A stretch of DNA of 64,000 bases. It comes from an uncultured Clostridia bacterium (lineage in GTDB: Bacteria > Bacillota > Clostridia > UBA1381). Location: NCBI GenBank assembly GCA_947624485.1, contig CANQKM010000004.1:1-64000 (forward strand). Reading direction: 5' to 3'. Positions 1 to 10,043 of the stretch are shown here, one piece after another (positions within the stretch are counted from its first letter, which is position 1; each line of letters starts with the position of its first letter). Position numbers and translations under genes: made by a program. The notes under the pieces are model-generated. The model searched no databases and had not been told where the DNA came from. It was given only the letters and a program-made list of their open reading frames with translations.

Positions 1-257
<257 letters not shown>

Positions 258-316
258 TTACCTCCTTTTTCTTGAAACAGCTCACGGTACAATACAATAC
301 ATTGTTTGATAAAATT

Positions 317-345
317 ATTGTATCATACCGCAAATTGTTTTTCAA
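317..345 (-). promoter_or_regulatory. Promoter of the serine recombinase
   Basis: On the minus strand TTGAAA, a 17-base spacer and TACAAT lie 65-95 bases upstream of the recombinase start and overlap the 3' end of the preceding small ORF. TACAAT/ATTGTA repeats just downstream could form a dyad. This suggests the recombinase can be transcribed separately from the upstream ORF. Confidence 0.5.
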
Positions 346-539
346 GATTTTTCGCCATTGTTCCAATCATATCGAATGATATTTTCTATTAAATGCTCCA
401 TTGTTGCTTTGTTTTCAAAATGCTCCTTCAGAATGATAATGTTATTCCCAATCTTGCGCCAGTAAGTATTTTTGTCGGAAGTGTACGGCAAATATTCAGC
501 GCCGATTAACTCCCCGCATACAGCAGAATTGGATTGCAT
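342..539 (-). CDS. TnpW-like small transposon protein
   Basis: A 65-residue ORF with a strong ribosome site (AAGGAGG ten bases before ATG). The core YWRKIGNNIIILKEHF followed by an amphipathic tail ending in ENIIRYDW resembles the short IGxxxYxVxxxF...IxRLI pattern of TnpW-type proteins, found beside large serine recombinases in Tn4451/Tn1549-like elements. Their biochemical role is unknown to me. It lies directly upstream of, and on the same strand as, the recombinase, so the two probably form one mobile-element module. The family assignment rests on pattern recognition of a short protein; that it is a real gene is more certain than its name. Confidence 0.6.
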   Translation of the reverse strand: MQSNSAVCGELIGAEYLPYTSDKNTYWRKIGNNIIILKEHFENKATMEHLIENIIRYDWNNGEKS

Positions 540-874
540 TTGTGCTGCGCCTCCTTTTGGTTATTCAGAGGAACGTGTGTATTAAATACCCTCTACTATA
601 TGGAATGAAACAGGGGTTTTGAATGGGTATTTGATGAAAAAAAGTTGAAAGAATTTTTAATTTTCTACGTTTTCGACAGAAATACAAATGAAATGTTGAG
701 CAAAATACACAGGTAGATTATTCCAAAGAATCGGAAAATGATTGAGAAGAAATGCAAAAAATATTTACAATGGCTTATATTTGCGATAATTCCAACAATC
801 AATCTCATAAAACTGTGAATAATGTAAGTTACACATTCGTAGCAAGCAGTGCATTCGTACACACAAAACGCTCG
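540..874. other. AT-rich spacer, no gene seen
   Basis: The only ORFs here are short, low-complexity frames without convincing ribosome sites (the 65-residue minus ORF at 665-862 is hydrophobic and Cys/His-rich by chance composition). A weak pairing AAATACCC...GGGTATTT lies at about 577-634. I see no RNA gene or recognisable repeat. Confidence 0.5.
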
Positions 875-912
875 AAAATGAAAAATCCCGCTTTACGCGA
901 GATTTTCATTTT
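875..912 (-). terminator. Hairpin after the MerR gene
   Basis: AAAATGAAAATC and GATTTTTCATTTT arms around CGCGTAAAGCG form a long stem on the minus strand about 55 bases after the MerR stop codon, with T-rich sequence in the 3' arm. It is a plausible terminator for the MerR transcript. Confidence 0.5.
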
Positions 913-965
913 TGCTTGTTGGGACTACCGCCCCAAACCCCAAGAACGGAGATTTCATCTCTGAG

Positions 966-1809
966 CTACGCCTCTAAAAGAGGCTTTTTAATCAATCTGC
1001 TTCTGCATAGCCTGTCGATTTCCTCCTTGTCTAAATCCTCGATCGGGACAACAAGGCGCGACACGTATTTTTCCTGCGAAAATTCTTTACCGGTATAACC
1101 GCTTACGATACCTATACCGCGTTTACTGCCCGTAGGTTTCAGACCGAGAGCGCGGATATTTTCATCAAACTCGGCATGCGCTTTGCTTACGGCTTGATAA
1201 TTCCCGTAGCACATCATGGAAAACGCCGTGCAGCTCGGATAAAACACGGTGCATTCATCGGCGCAGGACGGTTCGAGCGGCACACAGCAAATATAAGTAT
1301 TTCCTTTCTCCGACCAATCATTGTTATATATAACAAAAGCCGTTCCGATAAAAGCGGTCTGTAGCCCTTTTCCACAACCTCTCCGAAAAGATTATACATA
1401 TCGCGGTATTTTCGCCCCAGCTTGTGCCCTTAAATTCCTTTTGGTAGCAGACATATTCGGGCAGCTTTATAATGTCCAGTTGAAGGTGCTGTTTATCGTC
1501 CATTCTCAGCTTCATTTCCTCATACGCTCTTGTAAGGAGCGCAATACGGCTTTCGAGCGCGGCAAGAAGCTCGGGCGATTTGCCGTTCGACGCATAGTAC
1601 AAATACGCGTCGTCGTAAGTAAGTCCCATCTCCAAAAACATTTGAATATGCAAAATCTTTGTCACGTTATAAATATCGTAATAGCGGTACCCCGTATCTT
1701 CATCAACGCGCGCGGGTGACAAAAGACCTCTGCTCTCCATACGCAGAACAGTCGAACGCGAAACGCCGCAGCATTTGCACACCTGACCTACCGTAAACAA
1801 TTTTTTCAT
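966..1809 (-). pseudogene. MerR-family regulator with effector-binding domain, two frameshifts
   Basis: Three overlapping minus-strand frames join into one protein of about 281 residues. Frame one carries the MerR helix-turn-helix (FTVGQVCKCCGVSRSTVLR, GLLSP, DTGYRYYD) and the following coiled coil. Frame two continues with MYNLFGEVVEKG. Frame three, open before its first ATG, reads TAFIGTAFVIYNNDW, CCVPLEPSC and MCYGNYQAV to LLEA and is a GyrI/BmrR-type ligand-binding domain. Continuity is restored by adding one C in the CC at about 1404 (plus-strand GG) and one A in the AAAA run at about 1368-1371, so both lesions are single-base homopolymer contractions. The ATG at 1809 is chosen over the in-frame GTG at 1818 because GGAG sits eight bases before it. 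The family binds a drug-like ligand and untwists a long-spacer promoter. It could be truly broken, or intact with sequencing errors. Confidence 0.85.
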
Positions 1810-1827
1810 AAAAATCACTCCAAACTA

Positions 1828-1858
1828 TTGACCTGTTCATGGGTGAACGTGCTATAAT
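1828..1858 (+). promoter_or_regulatory. MerR-type 19-bp-spacer promoter with operator dyad
   Basis: TTGACC at 1828-1833 and TATAAT at 1853-1858 are separated by 19 bases, the over-long spacing diagnostic of MerR-activated promoters. Between them lies GTTCA-TGGG-TGAAC (1835-1848), a dyad at the position a MerR dimer would occupy. The promoter fires rightward, so its transcript would begin near 1865 and enter the SLH gene whose ATG is at 1930. No equally good promoter is seen for the MerR gene on the minus strand. Confidence 0.75.
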
Positions 1859-1929
1859 TATAATGTATGTAAAGAAAAATGTCAATATATAGTATATTTA
1901 CAATAGAATTATAACCGGAGGAATAAACG

Positions 1930-4900
1930 ATGAAAAAACGAATTTTAAGCTTAACTGTTGTATTGTCAATGGTACTTGCCATGATACCGGCGTTTTCGCT
2001 GACCGCGTCGGCGGCGGAATTTGTCGGCTCGGGCGGTAACGGCACGGAGGATGAACCGTATCTTATTTCCAATCTTGACGACCTTGAAGCGTTCCGCGAT
2101 TATATTAACGCTGATGCTGACGGCGGCAGCGATGAGTATTTCAAGCTGACGGCGAATATAGATATGTCTGACAAGTACGGCTCGGGCGGTACATCGTGGA
2201 CGCCGATCGGAACGTTTTCAACAGGGTTTAACGGCGAATTTGACGGAGCCGGTCATACGGTAAAAGTATCGTTGTTATATACCGATAGTACCGTTAATTA
2301 TATAGGCTTATTTGGAACGGTGGGCAGCTACATCAGCAACGGCGACGGCGCGATAAGAAATCTCGGCGTATCGGGTTCAATAAACAGTACTGCCGCTGTA
2401 ACTGCTATCGGCGGCATCGTGGGACAGAACAGCGGTCATGGCAGAATAGAAAGCTGTTACAGCAGCGTAAATATCAACGGAAAGGGTTCGATCGGCGGTA
2501 TTGCGGGAACGAATGTATTGGGCTCGATAACAAACTGTTATAATACGGGTAATATTACAAACAGTTCGACAAGAAACGACGAAGGAACGGGCGGTATTGT
2601 CGGTTACAATTACGAAGCGATAATGAGCTGCTATAACACGGGAAAGATAACGCTTGCCGAAGGAGGTGCTGCTGCCGTCGGCGGAATTGCGGGAACGCAC
2701 GAACAAGGAATAATAGAGAACTGCTATTATCTTACAGGTACGGCGGAAAAGGGTATCAGCGGCACGGACGACGCTGCGGAAACGGTTGAGGAAAAGAATA
2801 CCGAAGACTTTAAGACGCTCGCGTCGGCACTGAACGACGGATGGGACGTGTGGGTAGATTCCTCTTTCCTCGGAAGACCTGTGTTCACCGCTTTTCCTGA
2901 GGGCGGCGACGGTAAGGAGGCTACTCCGTATACGATTCCCGACCTTGAGACGCTTGAAAAGGTGCGCGATTATATCAACGCCGGCAACGGCAGCGGCGAG
3001 TATTTTAAGCTGACGGATAATATTGATATGTCCGACAAGTACGGCGCGGACAAGGGCGAGGACGGCACATCATGGACACCGATCGGAGCGTATTTAAAGC
3101 CGTTTAACGGCATATTTGACGGCGGCGGCTTCACGATAAGCGGACTTTACATTAAATATGTAACGAGTGACTACACAGGCTACAAAGGTCTGTTCAGAGA
3201 AATAGACACAGAGGGAGAGGTTGAAAATCTAACCGTTTCGGGCAGTATCAGCGGCTATGAAACCGTGGGCGGCATCGCGGGATATAACGAAGGCGTTATC
3301 TCAAATTGCCACAATAAATGCACGGTCAACGGTACTCGCAGTAATGTAGGCGGCATCGTGGGACAAAACAGCAGCGGCAGCATTGAAAATTGCGATAACA
3401 CGGGAGCGGTAAGCGGCGCCGGATTTTTGGGCGGCATCGTGGGACAAAACGTCTTAACCAGCAGTATTGAAAATTGCCATAACACGGGCACGGTAAGCGG
3501 CAGCGGCAGTTATATTGGCGGCATTGTCGGAGATAACAATGGAACTTGCAGCATTAAAAACTGCTATAACACGGGAACGATAAGCGGCAAATATGTTGGC
3601 GGCATTGCGGGAACCAATTACGACGGCAATAGCATTGAAAATTGCTATAACACGGGTGAGGTAAGCGGCACGGGCGACTATGCCGGCGGCATTGCGGGAT
3701 ACCACACAGGCACCATTAAAAACTGCTATAACACGGGCACGGTAAGCGGAAATAACAGAGTAGGCGGCATTGCGGGAAACGACTACTCCGGCGGCACCTT
3801 TGAAAATTGCTATAACGCTGGAACGGTAAGCGGCAGCGGAGGATACATAGGCGGCATTGTGGGCTACCACGGCAGCAGCGGCAGCAGTATTGAAAATTGC
3901 TACTACCTCAATACCTGCGGCGCAGAAGGTCAGGGCACGGCAAAAACAGAGGATGCGTTTAATTCCGGCGAGGTGGCGTGGCTACTGCAAAACGGTCAGG
4001 ATACGCAAACGTGGGGACAGAAGCTCAGTGACGGCGCGGACGCATATCCCGTGCTTACGAGTGACACAAGTAAAAAGGTTCTGAAAGTTACGTTCGCAAC
4101 ACAAGATAACCCAAATTATGATGTTAAGTACACCAATCTGAATAAAACGGTAGCGCTGCCGGAAAATCCCTCAAAGACTAATTATACGTTTGAAAGATGG
4201 TCGCAAAGTAAGGACGCGGACGGTGAAAAGTTTGACACGAGTACGAGCGTTACCGAGGATATAACGGTGTACGCCGTCGGACACGACCATTTCGGCGGCG
4301 ACAGTGCGGACATTGCGCTTAGCGCGACTTACGGCTACGCGGATGCGATTACGGTCAATTTGGACGAGCATATGAAGTACGCGAACAGGAGTGTTGCGGC
4401 TGCGGGTAAATTTACGTATAATATAGAAAGTGATGTAAACAGTACGAGCGCGAGTATAGTAAGCGGCAATACTCTGAATATCCCAGTTGGACTTAACGCG
4501 GGCGATTATACGATTACGGTTACGGCTACGGAAAAAGAGCCGCAGTATTCGCTTATGAGCGTTGAGGATTTCGGTACGGATGATGTGACGCTCACGGTTA
4601 AAGTGAGCATCGCGAAAGCCGCGTCAAGCGTAGTGAGCGCGCCGACGGCAAAGAATTTGACGTATAACGGCACGGCGCAGGAGCTTGTGACGGCGGGTAC
4701 AGCTGAGGGCGGCGAAATACAGTACGCTACGGAGCAGGAGGGCGAATATTCGTCAACCATTCCGACGGGTACGGAAGCGAAGGACTACGAGGTTTGGTAC
4801 AAGGTACAGGGTGACAGTAACCATAACGACAGCAATCCGCAGAAGGTGGACGTGACGATTAAAAAAGCAGATTCCACGCTGGCGGTTAACGGCGGCGAGG

Positions 4901-7900
4901 TGACCTATGGCGATACGATTACCCTTACCGCCAACGTTACGCGCAGCGCGGCGAACGGTATACGTTTAGCGGCGGTAGATTTGGATAAAGTCGAGTTCTT
5001 TATTAATGAAAAATCCCTCGGTACGGCTGATGTAGAATATACAGACGGGGAGTTAAAAAGCATCGGCACCGCGACGCTTGAAATCACCGCAAACAAGGAT
5101 TTTGAAATCGGCGCGAACACTATCCGCGCGGTGTACGGCGGAAGCGTGAACTTAAACGGAAGTCAAAACAATTCAATCACCGTTACGATGAATAAGAAAA
5201 CGCTTACATACACGGCGGCAGCGACAAACAGGGCATATAACGGCGGCACGATCGTTGAAGTAACCCTTACGCCAACGAACTCCGGCGGCGATGATGTAAC
5301 ATTAACGGCAACGGGAACGATTGAAAGCGCGGACGCGGGTGACGACAAGGCAGTTACGATAACAGGCGTTACCGTAGGCGGCGACGACGCGGAATATTAT
5401 CAAGCGGCAGCTACTCCGATAGAAGCGGTTACGGTGAATATTGAAAAGGCTGATTCGACCGTTGTTGCTCCGACGGCAAAGACGGATTTGACGTATGACG
5501 GTACGGCGCAGGAGCTTCTTGCAACAGCAGGCTCGGCGACCGGCGGCGAATTGCAGTACAAGGTTGATGAGGGAACGTACTCGACAGCCGCGCCGAAAGC
5601 AACAACAGCCGGAGAGCATACCGTTTATTATAAAGTAGTTGAAAATGAAAATTATAACGGCATAGCAGAGGCAAGTATAAAGGTCACAATCGCGAAGGCA
5701 ACGCCGACATTCCCGACTGTTGAGGCGGTTGACGGCGGTACATATGAACCTAATAAGAAACTTAGCAGCGTACCCGTGCCGGGAGTAGACGGCGGTACGC
5801 TCGCGTGGAGTGACGGCGAAACGGCACTTAATGCAGGCGCAAACAGTGTGCAGGCGGTATTTACGCCCGATAACAGTGAGAATTACGAGCCTACAAGCAT
5901 TACCGATACGGTTACGGTAAACGTCGCAAAGGCAACGATTACCGGCGTGGGGGTTCAGGACGTAACGGCGCGGTTTGACGAAACGCAGCCGACAAAGCAG
6001 TACACGCTCGCCGCGCCGACAGGAACGATTGCGGGCGATACCGTAAGATATGCCGAGGGCGACTATAACGCGGAAACCGACGAAAGCGCGGATTGGCAGG
6101 AAACCTGCCCGAGTTACAGTAACGAGGGTACGGATAAGACGATTACGGTTAAAATAGAGAGAGCAAATTATAACACACTCTATCTCAAAGCTACTATAAA
6201 GATTACAAACGAGCCGGCGATTGATAATGTTGACGTAACGGCGAACGACGGTCTTGTTTACAACGGCGGCGCGCAGGAGCTTGTAACGGTAGAAGGCACA
6301 CAGAGTAGCGACATAGTTACATACTATGTAAACGACGACTTGACCGGCAGCACGGAAAAGGCGACGGGTACAAACGCGGGCAGCTACTCGGTTAAGGTGA
6401 CCGTTGAAAGAGAGAGGTATCATCACTTTGAAAAGACGGTCGCGGTTACAATCGCAAAGGCTAATTCGACCGCGGTTGTAACACCGAAGGATTTGACGTA
6501 TAACGGCGAAGAGCAGGAGCTTGTCAGCGGCAGCGCCGAGGGCGGCGAATTGCAGTACAGTCTTGATAACATCAGCTATTCTACCACTGTCCCGACAGGC
6601 ACGAATGCGAATACCTACACAGTTTGGTATAAGGTGGTCGGCGATGATAACCATACCGATTTGGCTCCGCAGTCGATACAAACGGAAATAAAGAAGGCAG
6701 ATTCCGTCACCGATGTTGATAGTGCAGAAGTAACGTATGGTGACAAATTGATACTGACAGCTTCAGTGTCAAGGAAACCGTTGTTGGGCGGCATAAGCTT
6801 AATGGCTCTGGCAGATAAAGTTGATTTTTATCTCGGCGAAACGCCGCTCGGTTCGGCAGACGTAAGCTATACCGATGAGATGAAAGACAGCGGTACGGCA
6901 ATTCTCGAAATCACTGCGGACAAGCGTTTTGAAATCGGTACGAATACAATTCGCGCCGAGTATGGCGGCAGTGTGAACTTAAACGGCAGCGAAAACAATT
7001 CGATCACCGTTACGCTAAATAAGAAAACGCTTACATACACGGCTGAAGCGACAAATAGGCAATATAACGGTGGCACGACTGTTGAAGTAACACTTGAGCC
7101 AACTAATGCCGAAAGCAGTGATACTGTAACATTAACGGCAACAGGAACGATTGACGACGCGAACGTGGGTGACGGCAAGAGCGTTACGATAACAGGCGTT
7201 ACCGTAGGCGGCGAGGACGCGGAATATTATCAAGCGGCAGCCACTCCGACAGGTGCGGTTACAGTGGATATCGCAAAGGCGAAAGGCAGAGCGAGTGTTA
7301 CAATGGCAGACTACACGTGCGGCGATGAAAGTGTAAACCCCGTTCCCTCGTCCGATACGAACGGAACGGAAAGCGTAACCTATTCATACGCGGCGAAGGG
7401 TACGGACGATTACAGCGAGGTCAAGCCTTTAACAGCCGGAGAATACACGGTCAGGGCGATATTCGAGGCAAGCGATAACTATACCGAGTTGACCGTGACC
7501 GACGACTTTACCGTATCGCATGAATATTCGGTCGATTGGAAAAACAATGAAAATAGTCATTGGCACGAATGTGTGTGCGGAGCGGAATCGGACGAAACGG
7601 CGCATGAGGCGGTGACTGACGCGGCGGTACCCGCGACCTGTACCGATACGGGCAAAACCGAGGGCAGCCACTGTGACGTGTGCGGCTATGTTATTACGGC
7701 GCAGACAGAGACGGACGCGCTCGGTCACAGCTACGGCTCATGGATGATCACAATAGACCCGACACAGACTGCGGCAGGTAAAGCAAAACGCGTATGCGCT
7801 TTGAACGGTGAACATCAGGAAACAACGGACGTTCCCGCCTTAAGCGACAGCTCATGGATAAAGGGCGGGCGCCAAGAGCCGACCGAAACCGAGGAAGGCT

Positions 7901-9594
7901 ATCAAAAGTACACATCGGACAAGTTCGGCGAGTTTACGGAAGTACTGCCGACGCTCAGTGCGCCGCCGACCTATGGAGTACGAGGCACGACCATTGACGG
8001 TGACGGCAGCCCAAAGGCGGGCGTGCATGTTGTATTAAAGCAGGGTAATACAATATTCGGCTCGCAGGACGGCGTTGTGTCCGACGAGGACGGCGAGTTT
8101 AAGTTTACCGGCGTGGGAGCGGGCGTATATAATATTGTAGCGGAGTTTACGACAGAGGACGCGACTGTTACGGTTACGGAAATGGTCGTGATTACGGACA
8201 GTGACGTGGATAATGTGGAGGTAAGGCTGCCCACAGCGAAGGCGGACAGTATACTTATTGTTGAGAATAATAACGATACTCCCGATGTTGTTGTCGGCGG
8301 TCTTGACAGTGTGGCGTCGGATGAGGCGTCGGATATTCCCGATACGAGCCACGTCACCGTTACAATGACTGTGGAAAATCAGCCTGCGAACAGTGAGAAC
8401 GCCGAGCAGCAGGGTATTGACGAGATTTGCGATAATGCGGCTATCAATTTCATAGATATTACGCTTGTTAAGCAAATAGATAACGGCGTGTCGGAGAATA
8501 TTAAGGAAACGAGAAAACAGCTTACAATCGTAATCCCGTTCGATACAAATAATAAAAACAACATAACCGTCTATCGTTACCACGGCGGCGAGGCGGAGGC
8601 TCTTGCAAATACAGCCGAGCAGGGCGACTACTTCACAGTCGGAAACGGATATGTAACAATTTACACAAGTAAGTTCTCGACTTATGCCATAGGCTACGAC
8701 GAAAATTCTTCATCTGCTTCGTCACACGGCGGCGGCAGTGGTTCCTCATCGTACACGGTTCAGTTTGAGGCGAACGGCGGCAGCAAGGTAACATCACAAA
8801 GAATTTCGCGTAACGGCGTTGTGAAAGAGCCGACCGCTCCGACAAAGGACGGTTATACGTTCACCGGCTGGTACACAGATAAGGATTTGACAGCCGAATA
8901 TGATTTTACGTCGAAGGTTACAAAGAGCTTTACCCTGTATGCGAAGTGGAATGAAGCGGAGCCGGACGACGAAACGGAAGCAACTCCCGCGCCTACGGGC
9001 GAGCCGACATACGAGACTGACCTGCCGGACGACGAGCTATACAATCCTTTTACGGACGTTACAAGCGATTTCTGGTTTTACGAGCCTGTGCTGCAAGCAT
9101 ACAGGGACGGTATCATGGAGGGTGTGACCGACACAACATTTGAACCGCTTACGGATATTACACGGGGAATGTTTGTGACTGTGTTGTATCGTATGGAAGA
9201 TGAGCCGGAAGCTGACGGCGGATATACGTTTACAGATGTGCCGAGCGATGCTTACTATGCCGACGCTGTGGCGTGGGCAAGCGCGAACGGAATTGTTAAA
9301 GGCTATTCCGATACCGAGTATGCGCCCGATGACGTCATAACGCGCGAGCAAGCCGCGGCGATAATGTTCAGATACGCAACGTACAAAGGAGAAGCTCCGA
9401 CGGGAGCGTGGGCGATACGGCTCGACTATCCCGACCTTGCCGAAATTTCCGATTGGGCGCTTGATGGCGTAATGTTCTGCACCATGAAGGATATTATGGT
9501 GGGACGCGTCAGCGGAGAGTTCGACCCGAAAGCGAATATTACCCGCGCCGAGGGCGCAGCCGTGTTTGAACGGTATTTGAATATGGCTAAGTAA
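1930..9594 (+). CDS. Giant S-layer-homology surface protein (GLUG/MBG/SLH)
   Basis: A 2554-residue secreted, wall-attached protein. It has a signal peptide (1-29, ending LTASAAE), two blocks of GLUG motifs (about 130-275 and 435-660; GGIVGQN...NCYNTG), each preceded by a duplicated RDYINA/EYFKLT unit, and an InlB B-repeat-like segment near 715-785. MBG/Ig-like modules with LTYNGTAQEL follow (about 895-1790), then a Cys/His section with HWHECVCG and HCDVCGY near 1870-1930, a carboxypeptidase-regulatory-like domain near 2012-2100, a second InlB repeat near 2274-2340 (FTGWYTDKDL), and three SLH domains at 2371-2554 (NPFTDV, FTDVPSDAYY, PDDVITREQAA). SLH domains bind pyruvylated wall polymer, so this is an outer-surface structural or adhesive protein; its ligand is unknown. 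Start fixed by GGAGG eight bases before ATG. It is followed by a terminator and likely driven by the MerR-type promoter. Confidence 0.93.
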   Translation: MKKRILSLTVVLSMVLAMIPAFSLTASAAEFVGSGGNGTEDEPYLISNLDDLEAFRDYINADADGGSDEYFKLTANIDMSDKYGSGGTSWTPIGTFSTGFNGEFDGAGHTVKVSLLYTDSTVNYIGLFGTVGSYISNGDGAIRNLGVSGSINSTAAVTAIGGIVGQNSGHGRIESCYSSVNINGKGSIGGIAGTNVLGSITNCYNTGNITNSSTRNDEGTGGIVGYNYEAIMSCYNTGKITLAEGGAAAVGGIAGTHEQGIIENCYYLTGTAEKGISGTDDAAETVEEKNTEDFKTLASALNDGWDVWVDSSFLGRPVFTAFPEGGDGKEATPYTIPDLETLEKVRDYINAGNGSGEYFKLTDNIDMSDKYGADKGEDGTSWTPIGAYLKPFNGIFDGGGFTISGLYIKYVTSDYTGYKGLFREIDTEGEVENLTVSGSISGYETVGGIAGYNEGVISNCHNKCTVNGTRSNVGGIVGQNSSGSIENCDNTGAVSGAGFLGGIVGQNVLTSSIENCHNTGTVSGSGSYIGGIVGDNNGTCSIKNCYNTGTISGKYVGGIAGTNYDGNSIENCYNTGEVSGTGDYAGGIAGYHTGTIKNCYNTGTVSGNNRVGGIAGNDYSGGTFENCYNAGTVSGSGGYIGGIVGYHGSSGSSIENCYYLNTCGAEGQGTAKTEDAFNSGEVAWLLQNGQDTQTWGQKLSDGADAYPVLTSDTSKKVLKVTFATQDNPNYDVKYTNLNKTVALPENPSKTNYTFERWSQSKDADGEKFDTSTSVTEDITVYAVGHDHFGGDSADIALSATYGYADAITVNLDEHMKYANRSVAAAGKFTYNIESDVNSTSASIVSGNTLNIPVGLNAGDYTITVTATEKEPQYSLMSVEDFGTDDVTLTVKVSIAKAASSVVSAPTAKNLTYNGTAQELVTAGTAEGGEIQYATEQEGEYSSTIPTGTEAKDYEVWYKVQGDSNHNDSNPQKVDVTIKKADSTLAVNGGEVTYGDTITLTANVTRSAANGIRLAAVDLDKVEFFINEKSLGTADVEYTDGELKSIGTATLEITANKDFEIGANTIRAVYGGSVNLNGSQNNSITVTMNKKTLTYTAAATNRAYNGGTIVEVTLTPTNSGGDDVTLTATGTIESADAGDDKAVTITGVTVGGDDAEYYQAAATPIEAVTVNIEKADSTVVAPTAKTDLTYDGTAQELLATAGSATGGELQYKVDEGTYSTAAPKATTAGEHTVYYKVVENENYNGIAEASIKVTIAKATPTFPTVEAVDGGTYEPNKKLSSVPVPGVDGGTLAWSDGETALNAGANSVQAVFTPDNSENYEPTSITDTVTVNVAKATITGVGVQDVTARFDETQPTKQYTLAAPTGTIAGDTVRYAEGDYNAETDESADWQETCPSYSNEGTDKTITVKIERANYNTLYLKATIKITNEPAIDNVDVTANDGLVYNGGAQELVTVEGTQSSDIVTYYVNDDLTGSTEKATGTNAGSYSVKVTVERERYHHFEKTVAVTIAKANSTAVVTPKDLTYNGEEQELVSGSAEGGELQYSLDNISYSTTVPTGTNANTYTVWYKVVGDDNHTDLAPQSIQTEIKKADSVTDVDSAEVTYGDKLILTASVSRKPLLGGISLMALADKVDFYLGETPLGSADVSYTDEMKDSGTAILEITADKRFEIGTNTIRAEYGGSVNLNGSENNSITVTLNKKTLTYTAEATNRQYNGGTTVEVTLEPTNAESSDTVTLTATGTIDDANVGDGKSVTITGVTVGGEDAEYYQAAATPTGAVTVDIAKAKGRASVTMADYTCGDESVNPVPSSDTNGTESVTYSYAAKGTDDYSEVKPLTAGEYTVRAIFEASDNYTELTVTDDFTVSHEYSVDWKNNENSHWHECVCGAESDETAHEAVTDAAVPATCTDTGKTEGSHCDVCGYVITAQTETDALGHSYGSWMITIDPTQTAAGKAKRVCALNGEHQETTDVPALSDSSWIKGGRQEPTETEEGYQKYTSDKFGEFTEVLPTLSAPPTYGVRGTTIDGDGSPKAGVHVVLKQGNTIFGSQDGVVSDEDGEFKFTGVGAGVYNIVAEFTTEDATVTVTEMVVITDSDVDNVEVRLPTAKADSILIVENNNDTPDVVVGGLDSVASDEASDIPDTSHVTVTMTVENQPANSENAEQQGIDEICDNAAINFIDITLVKQIDNGVSENIKETRKQLTIVIPFDTNNKNNITVYRYHGGEAEALANTAEQGDYFTVGNGYVTIYTSKFSTYAIGYDENSSSASSHGGGSGSSSYTVQFEANGGSKVTSQRISRNGVVKEPTAPTKDGYTFTGWYTDKDLTAEYDFTSKVTKSFTLYAKWNEAEPDDETEATPAPTGEPTYETDLPDDELYNPFTDVTSDFWFYEPVLQAYRDGIMEGVTDTTFEPLTDITRGMFVTVLYRMEDEPEADGGYTFTDVPSDAYYADAVAWASANGIVKGYSDTEYAPDDVITREQAAAIMFRYATYKGEAPTGAWAIRLDYPDLAEISDWALDGVMFCTMKDIMVGRVSGEFDPKANITRAEGAAVFERYLNMAK
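4617..5457 (+). repeat. Ig-like module of the SLH gene, copy A
   Basis: This segment encodes an MBG unit, an Ig-like unit (ADSTLAVNGGEVTYGD...GGSVNLNG) and a third unit ending EYYQAAATP. The same order recurs at about 6449-7275 with high DNA similarity, for example the shared AATAAGAAAACGCTTACATA. It is an internal duplication within one gene. Confidence 0.75.
6449..7275 (+). repeat. Ig-like module of the SLH gene, copy B
   Basis: Second copy of the module at 4617-5457, diverged in places (the linker SRKPLLGGISLMALADK replaces TRSAANGIRLAAVDLDK). Nearly identical DNA stretches favour recombination-driven length variation of the protein. Confidence 0.75.
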
Positions 9595-9623
9595 GATTAA
9601 ATTCGGTCATATATGAATATATT

Positions 9624-9662
9624 AAAAGGCGCTATCCCCTTTTATGAGGATAGCGCCTTTTA
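9624..9662 (+). terminator. Terminator of the SLH gene
   Basis: GGCGCTATCC and GGATAGCGCC form a perfect 10-bp stem followed by CTTTTAT, 30 bases after the SLH stop codon. Confidence 0.9.
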
Positions 9663-9772
9663 TGTCCGTCTCGGCTTTGTCAAATATGCTATAATTAAGC
9701 TGATATCTTGGTATCACTGCCGTATTTCTGCATTGAGCAAAAAATCAGTTAGAGATGTTAAAGTGATATATT

Positions 9773-9907
9773 ACGGTCACGCTCCGTATAAAAATGTAGA
9801 AACTTTTAAGCCGTTTTTTGAGGGTAGTAATGAAAGTATATTACCCTGTCGGATTTGCCCCAAAAGCATTAGGTTTTATGCGGTTTTCAGAACCTAAAAT
9901 TTCTACA
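9773..9907. repeat. Structured repeat element, copy 1
   Basis: The element begins TTACGGTCACGCTCC, contains TTACCCTGTCGG, and is bounded by complementary arms TGTAGAAACTTTTA and TAAAATTTCTACA (one base bulged). Copy 2 at 10165-10304 has the same conserved words but different, again complementary, arms. About 80 bases after the element both copies are followed by TACAATTCACTGTCATTC and a GCAGAACGGC motif. Confidence 0.65.
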
Positions 9908-10043
9908 ATCATGCACTGTTGTGACATATTCCGCACCTCATACTTTACAATGCAGTGTATTTTGCGACTTTATCAACTTAGTATACAATTCACTGTCATT
10001 CTGCAGAACGGCGGTTTTGAACCCGATACATAGCTATGTAATT

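Noticed and set aside
921-975. Possible tRNA on the minus strand (GGCGTAGCTCAG-like start and GGGGCGGTAGTCCC)
   Set aside because: No T-arm TTCGA, no anticodon stem, and the first bases are the end of the MerR coding sequence.
2400-3900. CRISPR or tandem repeat array
   Set aside because: The recurring GGCGGCATTGCGGG-type words are the codons of GLUG motifs with irregular spacing inside a coding sequence.
5302-6681. 459-codon minus-strand ORF inside the SLH gene
   Set aside because: Basic, Cys-rich low-information product opposite a well-conserved coding region; codon pattern is the mirror of the SLH frame.
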